34,770 nt of DNA from Deltaproteobacteria bacterium (GTDB lineage Bacteria; Desulfobacterota; Desulfobacteria; Desulfobacterales; ETH-SRB1). Position 1 is the stretch's first letter. Each line of letters starts with the position of its first letter. The stretch is from the NCBI GenBank assembly GCA_030262895.1, contig JAJSZW010000029.1, positions 1 to 34,770 on the forward strand. Reading direction: 5' to 3'. Both the position numbers and the translations under genes were made by a program. Positions 1 through 6,717 of this stretch are shown here, in pieces. The notes beneath the pieces are model-generated. The model was not told the origin of the DNA. It saw only the letters and a list, made by a program, of their open reading frames with translations, and did not search any database.

Positions 1-2
1 AA

Positions 3-62
3 GCGGAAGCTCAGTTTGCAGACGAAAGGAGAGGGGCAAATCTTATTGGTGTTTTTGCCTGA
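3..62 (+). CDS. fliK: Probable 3' end of fliK (hook-length control protein), partial
   Basis: Only the last 19 codons and a TGA at 60-62 are visible, with no start. The frame ends in residues ANLIGVFA. A short hydrophobic end after a polar, Arg-rich stretch is common at the C-terminus of FliK, and fliK normally lies directly before flgD, which starts 41 bases later. Two other frames are also open here (stops at 79-81 and 101-103), so the frame choice rests on that resemblance and on the context. FliK measures hook length and switches export specificity through FlhB. The call is tentative because the diagnostic hook-length domain lies outside the window. Confidence 0.4.
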   Translation, partial: AEAQFADERRGANLIGVFA

Positions 63-103
63 CACTACGCCTGACAACTAAAATGAAGGAGGTGGATAAA
101 TAG

Positions 104-787
104 ATGGATATTTCAGGATTAAGTACAGTTGCGAGCCAGAGTGAATTAACTGTCACAGAGACCAAAAAGAATGATGTCCTTGGCAAAGATGACTTTTTGA
201 GACTGCTTGTCACTCAACTCCAGTATCAAGATCCGCTCAATCCGGCCGATAGCGCTCAATTTACAGCTCAACTTGCTCAATTCAGCTCATTAGAGCAGCT
301 CGGCAATATTAATGATAACATAGGAGGTCTTCAATTAAGCCAGACCGCCTTAAACAATTCTCAGGCAGTTAACTTCATCGGCAAAACAGTAACGTCTTCC
401 GGCAACTCAATTCATTTAACCGACGGTGTTTCAGACGATCTTCAGTTTGAGTTGGGAGCAGATGCAAAGGCTGTTTTTATGAATATTTATGATGTCGCCG
501 GCAACTATGTAAAAACCATTGAAAGTGGTGCATTAAGCGCTGGAGAACAAACTTTAAAGTGGGGCGGTGCTGATCAGGCTGGGAACAAGGTTTCTGACGG
601 AGCATATGCTTTTGAGGTTGCTGCCGTTGATGCCGATGACAATATGGTGAATACAAAAACTTTTACCAGTGGCATGGTAACCGGCGTAACTTTTAAAAAT
701 GGCAGCCTTTGCCTGCTGGCAGGTAATAAGGAAATTCCTGTAGATACCGTAATTCAGATTACCGAAGATGAGGGAATTGGGGATTGA
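104..787 (+). CDS. flgD: FlgD, flagellar hook capping protein
   Basis: This 227-residue protein is the scaffold that sits on the growing hook and guides FlgE polymerisation; it is lost from the finished flagellum. The N-terminal third carries the FlgD signature: GKDDFLRLLVTQLQYQDPLNP at about residues 27-47, followed by FTAQLAQFSSLEQL. The middle and C-terminal part (about 110-195) is a beta-rich Ig/FlgD-TUDOR type region with GEQTLKWGGADQAGNKVSDG. Length is normal for the family. A strong AAGGAGGTG ribosome site lies 10 bases before the ATG. The gene is probably co-transcribed with fliK upstream and flgE downstream. The stop codon sits inside an ATTGGGGATTGATGATTGG sequence that belongs to the local dispersed-repeat vocabulary. 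Confidence 0.95.
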   Translation: MDISGLSTVASQSELTVTETKKNDVLGKDDFLRLLVTQLQYQDPLNPADSAQFTAQLAQFSSLEQLGNINDNIGGLQLSQTALNNSQAVNFIGKTVTSSGNSIHLTDGVSDDLQFELGADAKAVFMNIYDVAGNYVKTIESGALSAGEQTLKWGGADQAGNKVSDGAYAFEVAAVDADDNMVNTKTFTSGMVTGVTFKNGSLCLLAGNKEIPVDTVIQITEDEGIGD

Positions 788-808
788 TGATTGGATGCTT
801 GGTATGCA

Positions 809-830
809 TTCCCACGCTGGAGCATGGGAA
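809..830. repeat. Short palindromic intergenic repeat with TTCCCA/TGGGAA arms
   Basis: The arms TTCCCA and TGGGAA flank a centre that itself contains GCTGGAGC. The motif lies in the flgD-flgE gap. From general knowledge, very similar palindromes are scattered through many uncultured and deltaproteobacterial genomes. It may fold into a small RNA hairpin but has no U-tract, so it is not an obvious terminator. Confidence 0.5.
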
Positions 831-858
831 CGAGAGTTAAAATCGTTACTATACTTGT

Positions 859-941
859 TGACCAGCAACCAGCAACCAGCAACCAGTAACGAGAAACCAG
901 TAACGAGAAACCAGTAACGAGAAACCAGCAACAAGCAACGA
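859..941. repeat. Tandem AACCAGC / AACCAGTAACGAGA repeat before flgE
   Basis: Three copies of a 7-base unit AACCAGC run into three copies of a 14-base unit AACCAGTAACGAGA and then degenerate units. The array ends just before the flgE ribosome site. The same vocabulary recurs at the cheA/cheR junction (27431-27450) and, on the other strand, at about 28418-28447. It contains no gene; a minus-strand open frame across it is low-complexity (LLVAG-type) translation of the repeat. Confidence 0.8.
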
Positions 942-957
942 AAAAGGAGGATTTAAA

Positions 958-3480
958 ATGATAGGTTCATTATATTCGGGCATATCAGGGTTGAAGGCTA
1001 ATACGGATGCAATGTCGGTTATAGGAGATAATATTGCCAATGTGAATACGACCGGATTTAAAAGCTCCAGAGCTTCCTTTGCCGATGTTCTCAGTGGTGT
1101 CACAGGCAATGAAATCGGACAGGGTGTTATGATGACGGGTCAAAATGCTGACTGGACACAGGGCGCTCCTGAGAGCACCGGCAATGCTACAGATCTGGCA
1201 ATTACCGGAGATGGTCTGTTTGTTGTACATGACAGCTCTGGAGTGGAGTACTATACGAGAGCGGGAAATTTTCAATTTGATAATGTCGGCAATCTGGTAA
1301 CCCATGATGGTATGATTGTTCAGGGATATAAAATTGATCCTGCTACCGGAGTATTGGGGGCCGTCAGCAATATAACTATTGAATCAGGGAACTGCTCTCC
1401 TCTCGTTACAAGCGAGATGACAGTTAATCTGAATCTCAATGCAGATGATACCAACGGTTTAGATGAGTCGGTAGGTTCTACATTGACTGTTGATTGCATA
1501 AATCCCGATTCAGATATTATATTTACGGCGGTTAACGGAGGTACAGCCGGCAACGATATTAGTATTGAGTATATTGACAGCGGCGCTGCCGGTTTGTCGG
1601 TTGACGTTTCCGGAGATGCTATCACGGTCAATTTGGGCGGAGCCGTTTCTACATCTGCTGACATCGCCGCGGCAATTAATGCTGATACAGATGCATCTTT
1701 ATTGGTCACTGCCAAGGCGGAAGGCGACGGTGATGGTGAAATAACTGCCATTGTTTACGCCGCATTAACCGTTGGTTGCACAAATGCTAATTCAGATATT
1801 ACATTTACGGCGGTTAACGGAGGTACAGCCGGCAACGATATTAGTATTGAGTATATTGCCGACGGCGGCCTCGGTGGTGGTTTGTCGATTAGCGTTTCTG
1901 GAGATGTTATCACGGTCGATTTAGACGGAGGCACCCCGACGGCTAATGCTGTTATCGCCGCAATTGATGCCGACGCAGATGCCGCCAGATTAGTAACTGC
2001 CGATGCTGCAAATGGTGACGGTACTGGTGCTGTTGAATTTAAAGTTCCAGCAGCTCTTTCCGATGGCAAAGGTAGTTCAATTCCAGCCGCATTAACCGTT
2101 GATTGCACAAATGCTAATTCAGATATTACATTTACGGCGGTTAACGGAGGTACAGCCGGCAACGATATTAGTATTGAGTATATTGCCGACGGCGGCCTCG
2201 GTGGTGGTTTGTCGGTTAGCGTTTCTGGAGATGTTATCACGGTCGATTTAGATGGAGGCACCCCGACGGCTAATGCTGTTATCGCTGCAATTGATGCCGA
2301 CGCAGATGCCGCCAGATTAGTAACTGCCGATGCTGCAGATGGTGACGGTACTGGTACTGTTGAATTTAAAGTTCCAGCAGCTCTTTTCGGTGGTATTGAT
2401 GATATACCTAAAGTGATGTCTAATCTTTCCGGTGGCGGTGGAGGCGCTGAATTAACCGTTGATTGCACAAATGCTAATTCAGATATTACGTTTACAGCGG
2501 TTAACGGAGGTACAGCCGGCAATAATATTTCGATTGAATATGTTGATCCAGGTGCGGCAAATCAGTATTTGGGCATCGTTGTTGATGATAGTGATCCCGA
2601 TGATATTATTATCACTGTTAATTTAGCGACTGACGCAGCCGGGGCTATTACTTCGACAGCGTCCGGTATTGCCACTGAAATTAACACCGATGAAGTTGCT
2701 GCATTATTAGTATCTGCGTCCGCGGAAGGTAAGGGCATAGTTGAAGCTAAAGGCGTGGACAATCTTTCCGGTGGCATGGAAGTTTCGGATAATACTCCTG
2801 ACATCTATTCCAACACAATAACCGCTTATGATTCCAAGGGGAGTGCTGTTGATGTAACTGTGCAATATACATGCGTAGGCCAGGGAAGGTGGGTATGGGA
2901 TGTGACACCGTCTGATGGTTCCTCATCTTCGACCGGTGTTATTTCTTTTGATGAAAATGGCAAACTGAGCTATCCTGCTGCTAATCCGACAATTACTATT
3001 ACGGGCTTGAGCAATGGGGCTGAAAATCTTGAAATTGAGTGGAATTTAGTTGGCAATAATAATTTTACCGGATATTCTTTGCTTTCGTCAACCAGTTCCC
3101 AAATCCAGGATGGTTATGCCGCCGGTACGCTTCAGAGTGTTTCGGTGGATGATGAGGGGTTTGTTGTGAAAACATATTCGAATGGACAGTTGATACCCGG
3201 TTACAGGATTGCTCTGGCCGGTTTTTCAAGTTATGTCGGTTTAGCCAGAACCGGGGATAACCTTTATTCAGAATCGCTTGCTTCCGGACAGCCGACTTTC
3301 GGGATACCAGGGAACGGAGGTCTTGGGGGTATAAATTCAAGATCGCTGGAGATGTCAAATGTTGATCTGGCTACAGAGTTTGTCAGGATGATAACTACTC
3401 AGCGCGCGTTTCAGGCAAACTCCAGAGTCATCACCACCAGTGATGAAATATTGCAGGAACTGATTAATCTAAAGCGATAG
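958..3480 (+). CDS. flgE: FlgE, flagellar hook protein with four tandem inserted domains
   Basis: FlgE polymerises into the hook, the universal joint between rod and filament. The N-terminus has the rod/hook motif (SGISGLKANTDAMSVIGDNI, then [15 protein letters not shown]) and the C-terminus the matching helix (SLEMSNVDLATEFVRMITTQ, then AFQANSRVI). At 840 residues it is roughly twice the usual 400-450. The excess is four tandem copies of a domain starting at about residues 176, 270, 379 and 499 and ending near 611. Each opens LTV-(D/G)-C and contains ITFTAVNGGTAGN-(D/N)-ISIEY (IIFTAV in the first). This resembles domains that recur in phage tail and surface proteins. Every copy has one Cys, unusual for a secreted axial protein. 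Start chosen from AAGGAGGA eight bases before the ATG. Confidence 0.95.
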   Translation: MIGSLYSGISGLKANTDAMSVIGDNIANVNTTGFKSSRASFADVLSGVTGNEIGQGVMMTGQNADWTQGAPESTGNATDLAITGDGLFVVHDSSGVEYYTRAGNFQFDNVGNLVTHDGMIVQGYKIDPATGVLGAVSNITIESGNCSPLVTSEMTVNLNLNADDTNGLDESVGSTLTVDCINPDSDIIFTAVNGGTAGNDISIEYIDSGAAGLSVDVSGDAITVNLGGAVSTSADIAAAINADTDASLLVTAKAEGDGDGEITAIVYAALTVGCTNANSDITFTAVNGGTAGNDISIEYIADGGLGGGLSISVSGDVITVDLDGGTPTANAVIAAIDADADAARLVTADAANGDGTGAVEFKVPAALSDGKGSSIPAALTVDCTNANSDITFTAVNGGTAGNDISIEYIADGGLGGGLSVSVSGDVITVDLDGGTPTANAVIAAIDADADAARLVTADAADGDGTGTVEFKVPAALFGGIDDIPKVMSNLSGGGGGAELTVDCTNANSDITFTAVNGGTAGNNISIEYVDPGAANQYLGIVVDDSDPDDIIITVNLATDAAGAITSTASGIATEINTDEVAALLVSASAEGKGIVEAKGVDNLSGGMEVSDNTPDIYSNTITAYDSKGSAVDVTVQYTCVGQGRWVWDVTPSDGSSSSTGVISFDENGKLSYPAANPTITITGLSNGAENLEIEWNLVGNNNFTGYSLLSSTSSQIQDGYAAGTLQSVSVDDEGFVVKTYSNGQLIPGYRIALAGFSSYVGLARTGDNLYSESLASGQPTFGIPGNGGLGGINSRSLEMSNVDLATEFVRMITTQRAFQANSRVITTSDEILQELINLKR
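1483..2790 (+). repeat. Four tandem ~280-360 bp repeats inside flgE
   Basis: The repeat units begin at 1483, 1765, 2092 and 2452, spacings of 94, 109 and 120 codons. Units two and three are nearly identical at DNA level for about 300 bases (1764-2063 against 2091-2390, offset 327) with only scattered substitutions, indicating recent duplication or conversion. Units one and four are diverged and probably older. All spacings keep the reading frame. Confidence 0.9.
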
Positions 3481-3528
3481 TAAGTATTCAGGGTTCAGGG
3501 GTTTAGAGATGTGAAATTCATAAAAAAC

Positions 3529-3571
3529 TTTTGTGTCTTTGTGCCTTCATGGCTAACTGAGCAATTACAAA
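3529..3571. repeat. Dispersed repeat of the CTTTGTGnCTTTGnGCC family
   Basis: The stretch TTTTGTGTCTTTGTGCCTTC followed by ATGGCTAACTGAGC closely matches 5955-6000 (CTTTGTGTCTTTGAGCCTTT, then GTGGCTACCTTAGC). It lies in the flgE-flbD gap and has no coding content. Confidence 0.65.
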
Positions 3572-3594
3572 CGATAAATAGAAAACAATATATT

Positions 3595-3650
3595 TAGTGT
3601 CTGAACGAAACCCAACAAATCATGTGGTATGGGTTTTCGTTCAGACACTA
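3595..3650. repeat. Long hairpin with TAGTGTCTGAACGAAA arms before flbD
   Basis: The left arm (3595-3614) and right arm (3631-3650) are inverted copies with one base unpaired, around a 16-base loop. The core CTGAACGAAAA also forms the hairpin at 10920-10947. It lies 18 bases before the flbD start, so transcripts reading into flbD would carry it in their leader. Confidence 0.75.
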
Positions 3651-3668
3651 TTAAAAGAAGGTAGAGAA

Positions 3669-3902
3669 ATGATTAAAGTAACCTGTTTAGACGATTCAAA
3701 ACTTCTGGTTAATGTGGAAAAGATACAATCCTTGAAGGAGGCTCCGGATACCGTTATTACTTTTACTAACAAGGCGAGCATGATGGTTAAAGAGTCTGTG
3801 GAAGAACTTTCCAGAAAAATTATTGAGTATCGTCGTTCAGTCCGCATTAAGCCTCTGATTAATCCGAAAATTTCTTATGGTTTTTCTATTCCGATCAACT
3901 GA
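3669..3902 (+). CDS. flbD: FlbD/SwrD family flagellar protein
   Basis: A 77-residue protein beginning MIKVTCLDDSKLLVNVEKIQ, with ITFTNKASMMVKESVEEL further on. This is the pattern of the small FlbD (PF06289, SwrD in Bacillus) family, encoded just before motA in many flagellar clusters. It is not the Caulobacter NtrC-like FlbD. In Bacillus, SwrD raises stator function and flagellar power, and its place directly before motA fits that role. The frame is open from 3597, but those codons fall in a hairpin. The ATG at 3669 has an AAGAAGGTAG ribosome site and matches the family N-terminus, so I use it. The C-terminal tail after residue 60 (SVRIKPLINPKISYG) is not recognisable. Confidence 0.88.
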   Translation: MIKVTCLDDSKLLVNVEKIQSLKEAPDTVITFTNKASMMVKESVEELSRKIIEYRRSVRIKPLINPKISYGFSIPIN

Positions 3903-4108
3903 GTGGCTTTTCGAGGTATAAGAACGTCAAAAAGTTGACAATCGTCAATAATTGGTCGAGTAGTCGAGTGGAAAAATGCTCAAGTGGTTGGCTACTTCCC
4001 CAATTCCCCAATCCCCCAATCCCAATCCAATCAACCAATCATCCATTTTCCCCACTCGACCAATTTCCTGATAGACCACTCGACTAATTCCCCACTCGAC
4101 CAATCTCG

Positions 4109-4124
4109 TGGCACAACACTTGCT
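4109..4124 (+). promoter_or_regulatory. Sigma-54 promoter for the motA operon
   Basis: TGGCAC-N5-TTGCT fits the -24/-12 consensus TGGCACG-N4-TTGCW at every position except the G after CAC, with the invariant 10-base gap between GG and GC. It is about 145 bases before motA. The dependence of mid-class flagellar genes on RpoN is established in many bacteria. No enhancer-binding activator gene is in the window. Confidence 0.75.
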
Positions 4125-4158
4125 TTAACCTAAATTAAGACAGAGGCCTTAACTACTC

Positions 4159-4247
4159 AGGTTCACAGTTCCACGGTTCACGGTTCAAGGTTAGAAATCA
4201 AGGTAACCAACCGTGAACCGTGAACCGTGAACCGTGAACCGTGAACC
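4159..4247. repeat. Inverted and tandem GGTTCACGG/CCGTGAA repeat in the motA leader
   Basis: Five head-to-tail copies of the 7-mer AACCGTG (4209-4247) face degenerate inverted copies (GGTTCACAGTTCCACGGTTC, then ACGGTTC) at about 4159-4191. The two halves can pair into a long stem in the RNA made from the sigma-54 promoter upstream, only about 10 bases before the motA ribosome site. Confidence 0.75.
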
Positions 4248-4268
4248 TAACAACAGAGGAGATTTTCG

Positions 4269-5042
4269 GTGGATATCGCAACACTCATGGGTATCATCGT
4301 TGCTTTTGGTTTAGTAATCAGTTCAATTCTTATGGGTGGTCCCGGAGCATGGTTTATTAATTATCCATCCATCATGATTGTTCTTGGAGGGACCACGGGG
4401 GCAACGCTCATTGCTTATCCCCTTTCAGAGGTGCTGAGTGTGTTTGGAGTGGTAAGAAATGTCTTTCTCCACCACACCCAGTCAGCCGGCAAACTGGTTC
4501 CTGTAATTGTGGATTTTGCCAAAAAGGCCAGGCAAGAGGGTATTCTCTCATTTGAGTCGCAACTGAAAAATATGGAAGATCCTTTCCTGGCTAAAGGGTT
4601 GCAGTTGGCTATAGATGGAATGGAATCGAATTCGATAGAAGATGTCCTGAGTACTGAGATAGCATATGTAGAAGAACGGCACAGATTAGGCGCCGAAATA
4701 TTTTCTACCATGGGAGCATTTGCCCCTGCAGTCGGGATGTTGGGAACCATTATTGGTTTGGTGCAGATGTTAATGCAGATGGAGGATCCGAGCAGTATCG
4801 GAGCTCCGATGGCAGTGGCTCTGCTAACGACTTTTTATGGCACACTTCTGGCCAATCTTCTTTTTTTACCTATTGCCGGAAAACTCAAGACCAGAAGCAA
4901 GCAGGAAATATTACAAAAAAATTTGGTGATTGAGGGGATTATATCGATTCAGTCCGGCGACAACCACCGTATTGTAGAGCAAAAGCTTAAAGCCTTTCTT
5001 TCACCCAAGTCATTTGGAGAAGAAAATGAGCAAAAAGCGTAG
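4269..5042 (+). CDS. motA: MotA, flagellar motor stator channel subunit
   Basis: A 257-residue MotA/TolQ/ExbB-family membrane protein that with MotB forms the ion channel driving rotation. It has four hydrophobic segments: about residues 3-22, 32-52, 150-170 and 180-203. The last pair carries the family residues FAPAVGMLGTIIGLVQML and AVALLTTFYGTLLANLLFLP. The large cytoplasmic loop (about 70-148) carries EGILSFE and the acidic/basic residues that contact FliG. The start is GTG at 4269, with GAGGA nine bases before it. The 3' end overlaps the next gene by 17 bases, implying translational coupling with the first motB-like gene. Confidence 0.95.
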   Translation: MDIATLMGIIVAFGLVISSILMGGPGAWFINYPSIMIVLGGTTGATLIAYPLSEVLSVFGVVRNVFLHHTQSAGKLVPVIVDFAKKARQEGILSFESQLKNMEDPFLAKGLQLAIDGMESNSIEDVLSTEIAYVEERHRLGAEIFSTMGAFAPAVGMLGTIIGLVQMLMQMEDPSSIGAPMAVALLTTFYGTLLANLLFLPIAGKLKTRSKQEILQKNLVIEGIISIQSGDNHRIVEQKLKAFLSPKSFGEENEQKA

Positions 5043-5763
5043 GAACGATACATCGCAAGATCAAGGCGAGACTCCTACAGGAGGCTGGGAAGTAGTATAT
5101 TCCGGTTTTGTTCTCATCCTTCTTTGCTTTTTTATTATGCTATGCTCGTTTTCATCTATGGAGGAAGCAAAAGTTATGAGGTTTGTGAAGTCGTTTACAA
5201 GCGCTGTCAGCATACTGCCGGGAGGTCTTGACTTTGAATCCGGTAAAGAGGTATTGCCTCCTTCGCCGGATATTGTTGATATAGAAAGTGAATTTGCTAA
5301 GCTCTTTGAAGATTTAAGAAAACTCACACGCGATTTTGGTCTGGAAGGAGACATAAATCTTTCTTTTTCTGAGAAAGAGCTTGTGATGAGATTATCCGAC
5401 ACTTTCATGTTCGATCTCGGTGTCGCAGAGATATTGCCGGAAGCTATTCCGTTGCTGAATAAACTTGCTTTTATTATATCTAAAACGTTCTATCCCGTGC
5501 GTGTCGAAGGACATACTGATAATCTTCCTATTCATACCGAAAAATTTCCTTCAAACTGGGAACTGTCCACCGCACGTGCGGTAAATGTCCTGAGGTATTT
5601 TACGGAAAACGAGAAAATTCCCATGCAAAGATTATCAGCAGTTGGGTTTGGAGAGTTTCAGCCTATCTTTGCCAATGATAGCCCTGAGCACAGAGCCAAG
5701 AACAGGAGAGTGGAAATTGTCTTTATTGGAGAGAAACATGAACAGACAAGCTTGGCCGAGTAG
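5026..5763 (+). CDS. MotB-like OmpA-domain protein lacking the channel aspartate
   Basis: A 245-residue protein with one N-terminal membrane helix (about 21-44) and a C-terminal OmpA/MotB peptidoglycan-binding domain (about 130-240: VEGHTDNLPIHTEKFPSNWE, RLSAVGFGEFQP, NRRVEIVF). MotB proteins carry an essential proton- or sodium-binding Asp in the motif Y-A-D-F at the start of this helix. Here the motif reads Y25-S26-G27-F28, so the Asp is replaced by Gly. It therefore probably cannot conduct ions alone and may act with the second MotB as a heterodimer, or structurally. The ATG at 5026 has GGAG upstream and is preferred to the TTG at 5014. The stop codon lies in a CCGAGTAG repeat unit. Confidence 0.85.
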   Translation: MSKKRRNDTSQDQGETPTGGWEVVYSGFVLILLCFFIMLCSFSSMEEAKVMRFVKSFTSAVSILPGGLDFESGKEVLPPSPDIVDIESEFAKLFEDLRKLTRDFGLEGDINLSFSEKELVMRLSDTFMFDLGVAEILPEAIPLLNKLAFIISKTFYPVRVEGHTDNLPIHTEKFPSNWELSTARAVNVLRYFTENEKIPMQRLSAVGFGEFQPIFANDSPEHRAKNRRVEIVFIGEKHEQTSLAE

Positions 5764-5808
5764 GGAAGTGGTCGAGTAGTCGAGTGGGGAAATAGTCGAG
5801 TAGAAAAA
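5754..5808. repeat. GTCGAGTAG dispersed repeat cluster after the first motB
   Basis: Four units of (G)(T/C)CGAGTAG/GTCGAGTGG run across the motB-like stop codon. Further copies are found at about 3955-3971, 4054-4104 (inverted), 18508-18530, 23671-23682, 24822-24836, 33224-33233 and 33318-33342. This appears to be an intergenic repeat family specific to this genome or lineage. Confidence 0.8.
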
Positions 5809-5815
5809 TGAAAAC

Positions 5816-6000
5816 TATTTAGCCACAAAGGCACCAAAAAGGGATATGATTGATAAATTGAGGAATTGCGAATTGAGGAATTGAGAGATTGAGGAATTAA
5901 AATCAATAGAATGCCTTCAATTCCTAAATTCCCCAATTGTGAATTTTATATTATAATCTTTGTGTCTTTGAGCCTTTGTGGCTACCTTAGCGGTTACAAA
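5816..6000. repeat. MITE-like element with TTAGCCACAAAGGC terminal inverted repeats
   Basis: The left end (about 5818-5838, TTAGCCACAAAGGCACC) and right end (about 5955-5983, CTTTGTGTCTTTGAGCCTTT, then GTGGCTA) are inverted copies. Between them lies an internal inverted repeat of AATTGAGGAATTG units against CAATTCCTAAATTCC. It has no open frame for a transposase. A relative of the right end is at 3529-3571. It separates the two motB-like genes and ends at the start codon of the second. Confidence 0.65.
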
Positions 6001-6002
6001 AA

Positions 6003-6716
6003 GTGAAAAAAAAGAAAAAAATAAATGAGGGGAAGAAAGGGCCAGGATGGCTTACAACCTTTAATGACCTGATTACTCTTCTTATGGTTTTCTTTGTCAT
6101 GTTATTTACGATGAGCAGCATTGATGTTAAGAAGTTAAAGGAATTTCAATATGCTCTGCAAAGCGGCCTCGGAGTTTTGAAAGAGGGACAAAGAGTATCA
6201 GTCGGACTGATAGAGCCACCTTTTCCTTCTGATCTGGAAAGTGTGACGACTCTGGAGGAGATTGAAAAAGAGGTGCCGGACGAAATCCAGGATTTTGTCA
6301 AAGCCTTTGATTCTGAGCCTGAAATTACAGCTACCTACACGAAAAAGGGCGTGCTTATCACTCTCAGCAACACCATTCTTTTTCAATTCGGAATGGCTGA
6401 TATTAATCCGGAAAGTTTTCCTGTTTTAGATAAAATAGCTGCCATAATCAGCAAAACGTCGGAATCTGTTCGCGTTGAAGGACATACTGATAATCTTCCT
6501 ATTCATACCGAAAAATTTCCTTCAAACTGGGAACTTTCAATCAAGCGGGCCGTAAATGTAGTAAAGTACTTTGTTGGGATTGGGAAAATACCTCCCCAAA
6601 GATTGTCGGCAGTAGGTTATGGAGAATCAAAACCCCTTTTTCCCAACGATACAACGGAACATAGAGCCGCGAACCGGAGAGTGAAGATTCTATTGGAAAT
6701 GGAGGGCGAGGGCTAA
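6003..6716 (+). CDS. motB: MotB, stator anchor with intact channel aspartate
   Basis: A 237-residue MotB: a basic N-terminus (KKKKK), a single membrane helix at about 16-37 containing W16-LTTF-N21-D22-L, and an OmpA-type peptidoglycan-binding domain at about 125-235 (VRVEGHTDNLPIHTEKFPSN, RLSAVGYGESKP, NRRVKILL). Asp22 sits where E. coli MotB has Asp32, so this is the ion-conducting partner expected for MotA. A 59-base block coding for the OmpA-domain core is identical to the preceding motB-like gene. The start is GTG at 6003 with no evident ribosome site; the repeat element upstream ends there. It is followed one base later by the fliL start. Confidence 0.92.
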   Translation: MKKKKKINEGKKGPGWLTTFNDLITLLMVFFVMLFTMSSIDVKKLKEFQYALQSGLGVLKEGQRVSVGLIEPPFPSDLESVTTLEEIEKEVPDEIQDFVKAFDSEPEITATYTKKGVLITLSNTILFQFGMADINPESFPVLDKIAAIISKTSESVRVEGHTDNLPIHTEKFPSNWELSIKRAVNVVKYFVGIGKIPPQRLSAVGYGESKPLFPNDTTEHRAANRRVKILLEMEGEG

Positions 6717-6717
6717 A

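Larger units (their letters stand above)
3903..4268. other. 366-bp non-coding region between flbD and motA, packed with repeats and a sigma-54 promoter
   Basis: No credible gene is present. The content in order is: GTCGAGTAGTCGAGTGG repeat (3955-3971), CCCCAAT-type low-complexity repeats (about 3998-4050), inverted copies of the GTCGAGT repeat (4054-4104), a sigma-54 promoter match (4109-4124), and a long inverted repeat of GGTTCACGG / CCGTGAACC units (about 4159-4247) directly before the motA ribosome site. Confidence 0.8.

Noticed and set aside
859..941. Possible CRISPR-like array
   Set aside because: Units are 7 to 14 bases and directly abutting, with no unique spacers and no cas genes.
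554..1109. Minus-strand open frames with LLVAGCWLLV-type sequences
   Set aside because: They are translations of the AACCAGC/AACCAGTAACGAG tandem repeat and of the flgE antisense strand, with repetitive composition and no ribosome site.
1320..2804. Long minus-strand open frames inside flgE
   Set aside because: They mirror the repeated, stop-poor coding sequence of the flgE insert; the + strand has clear FlgE ends and a strong ribosome site.
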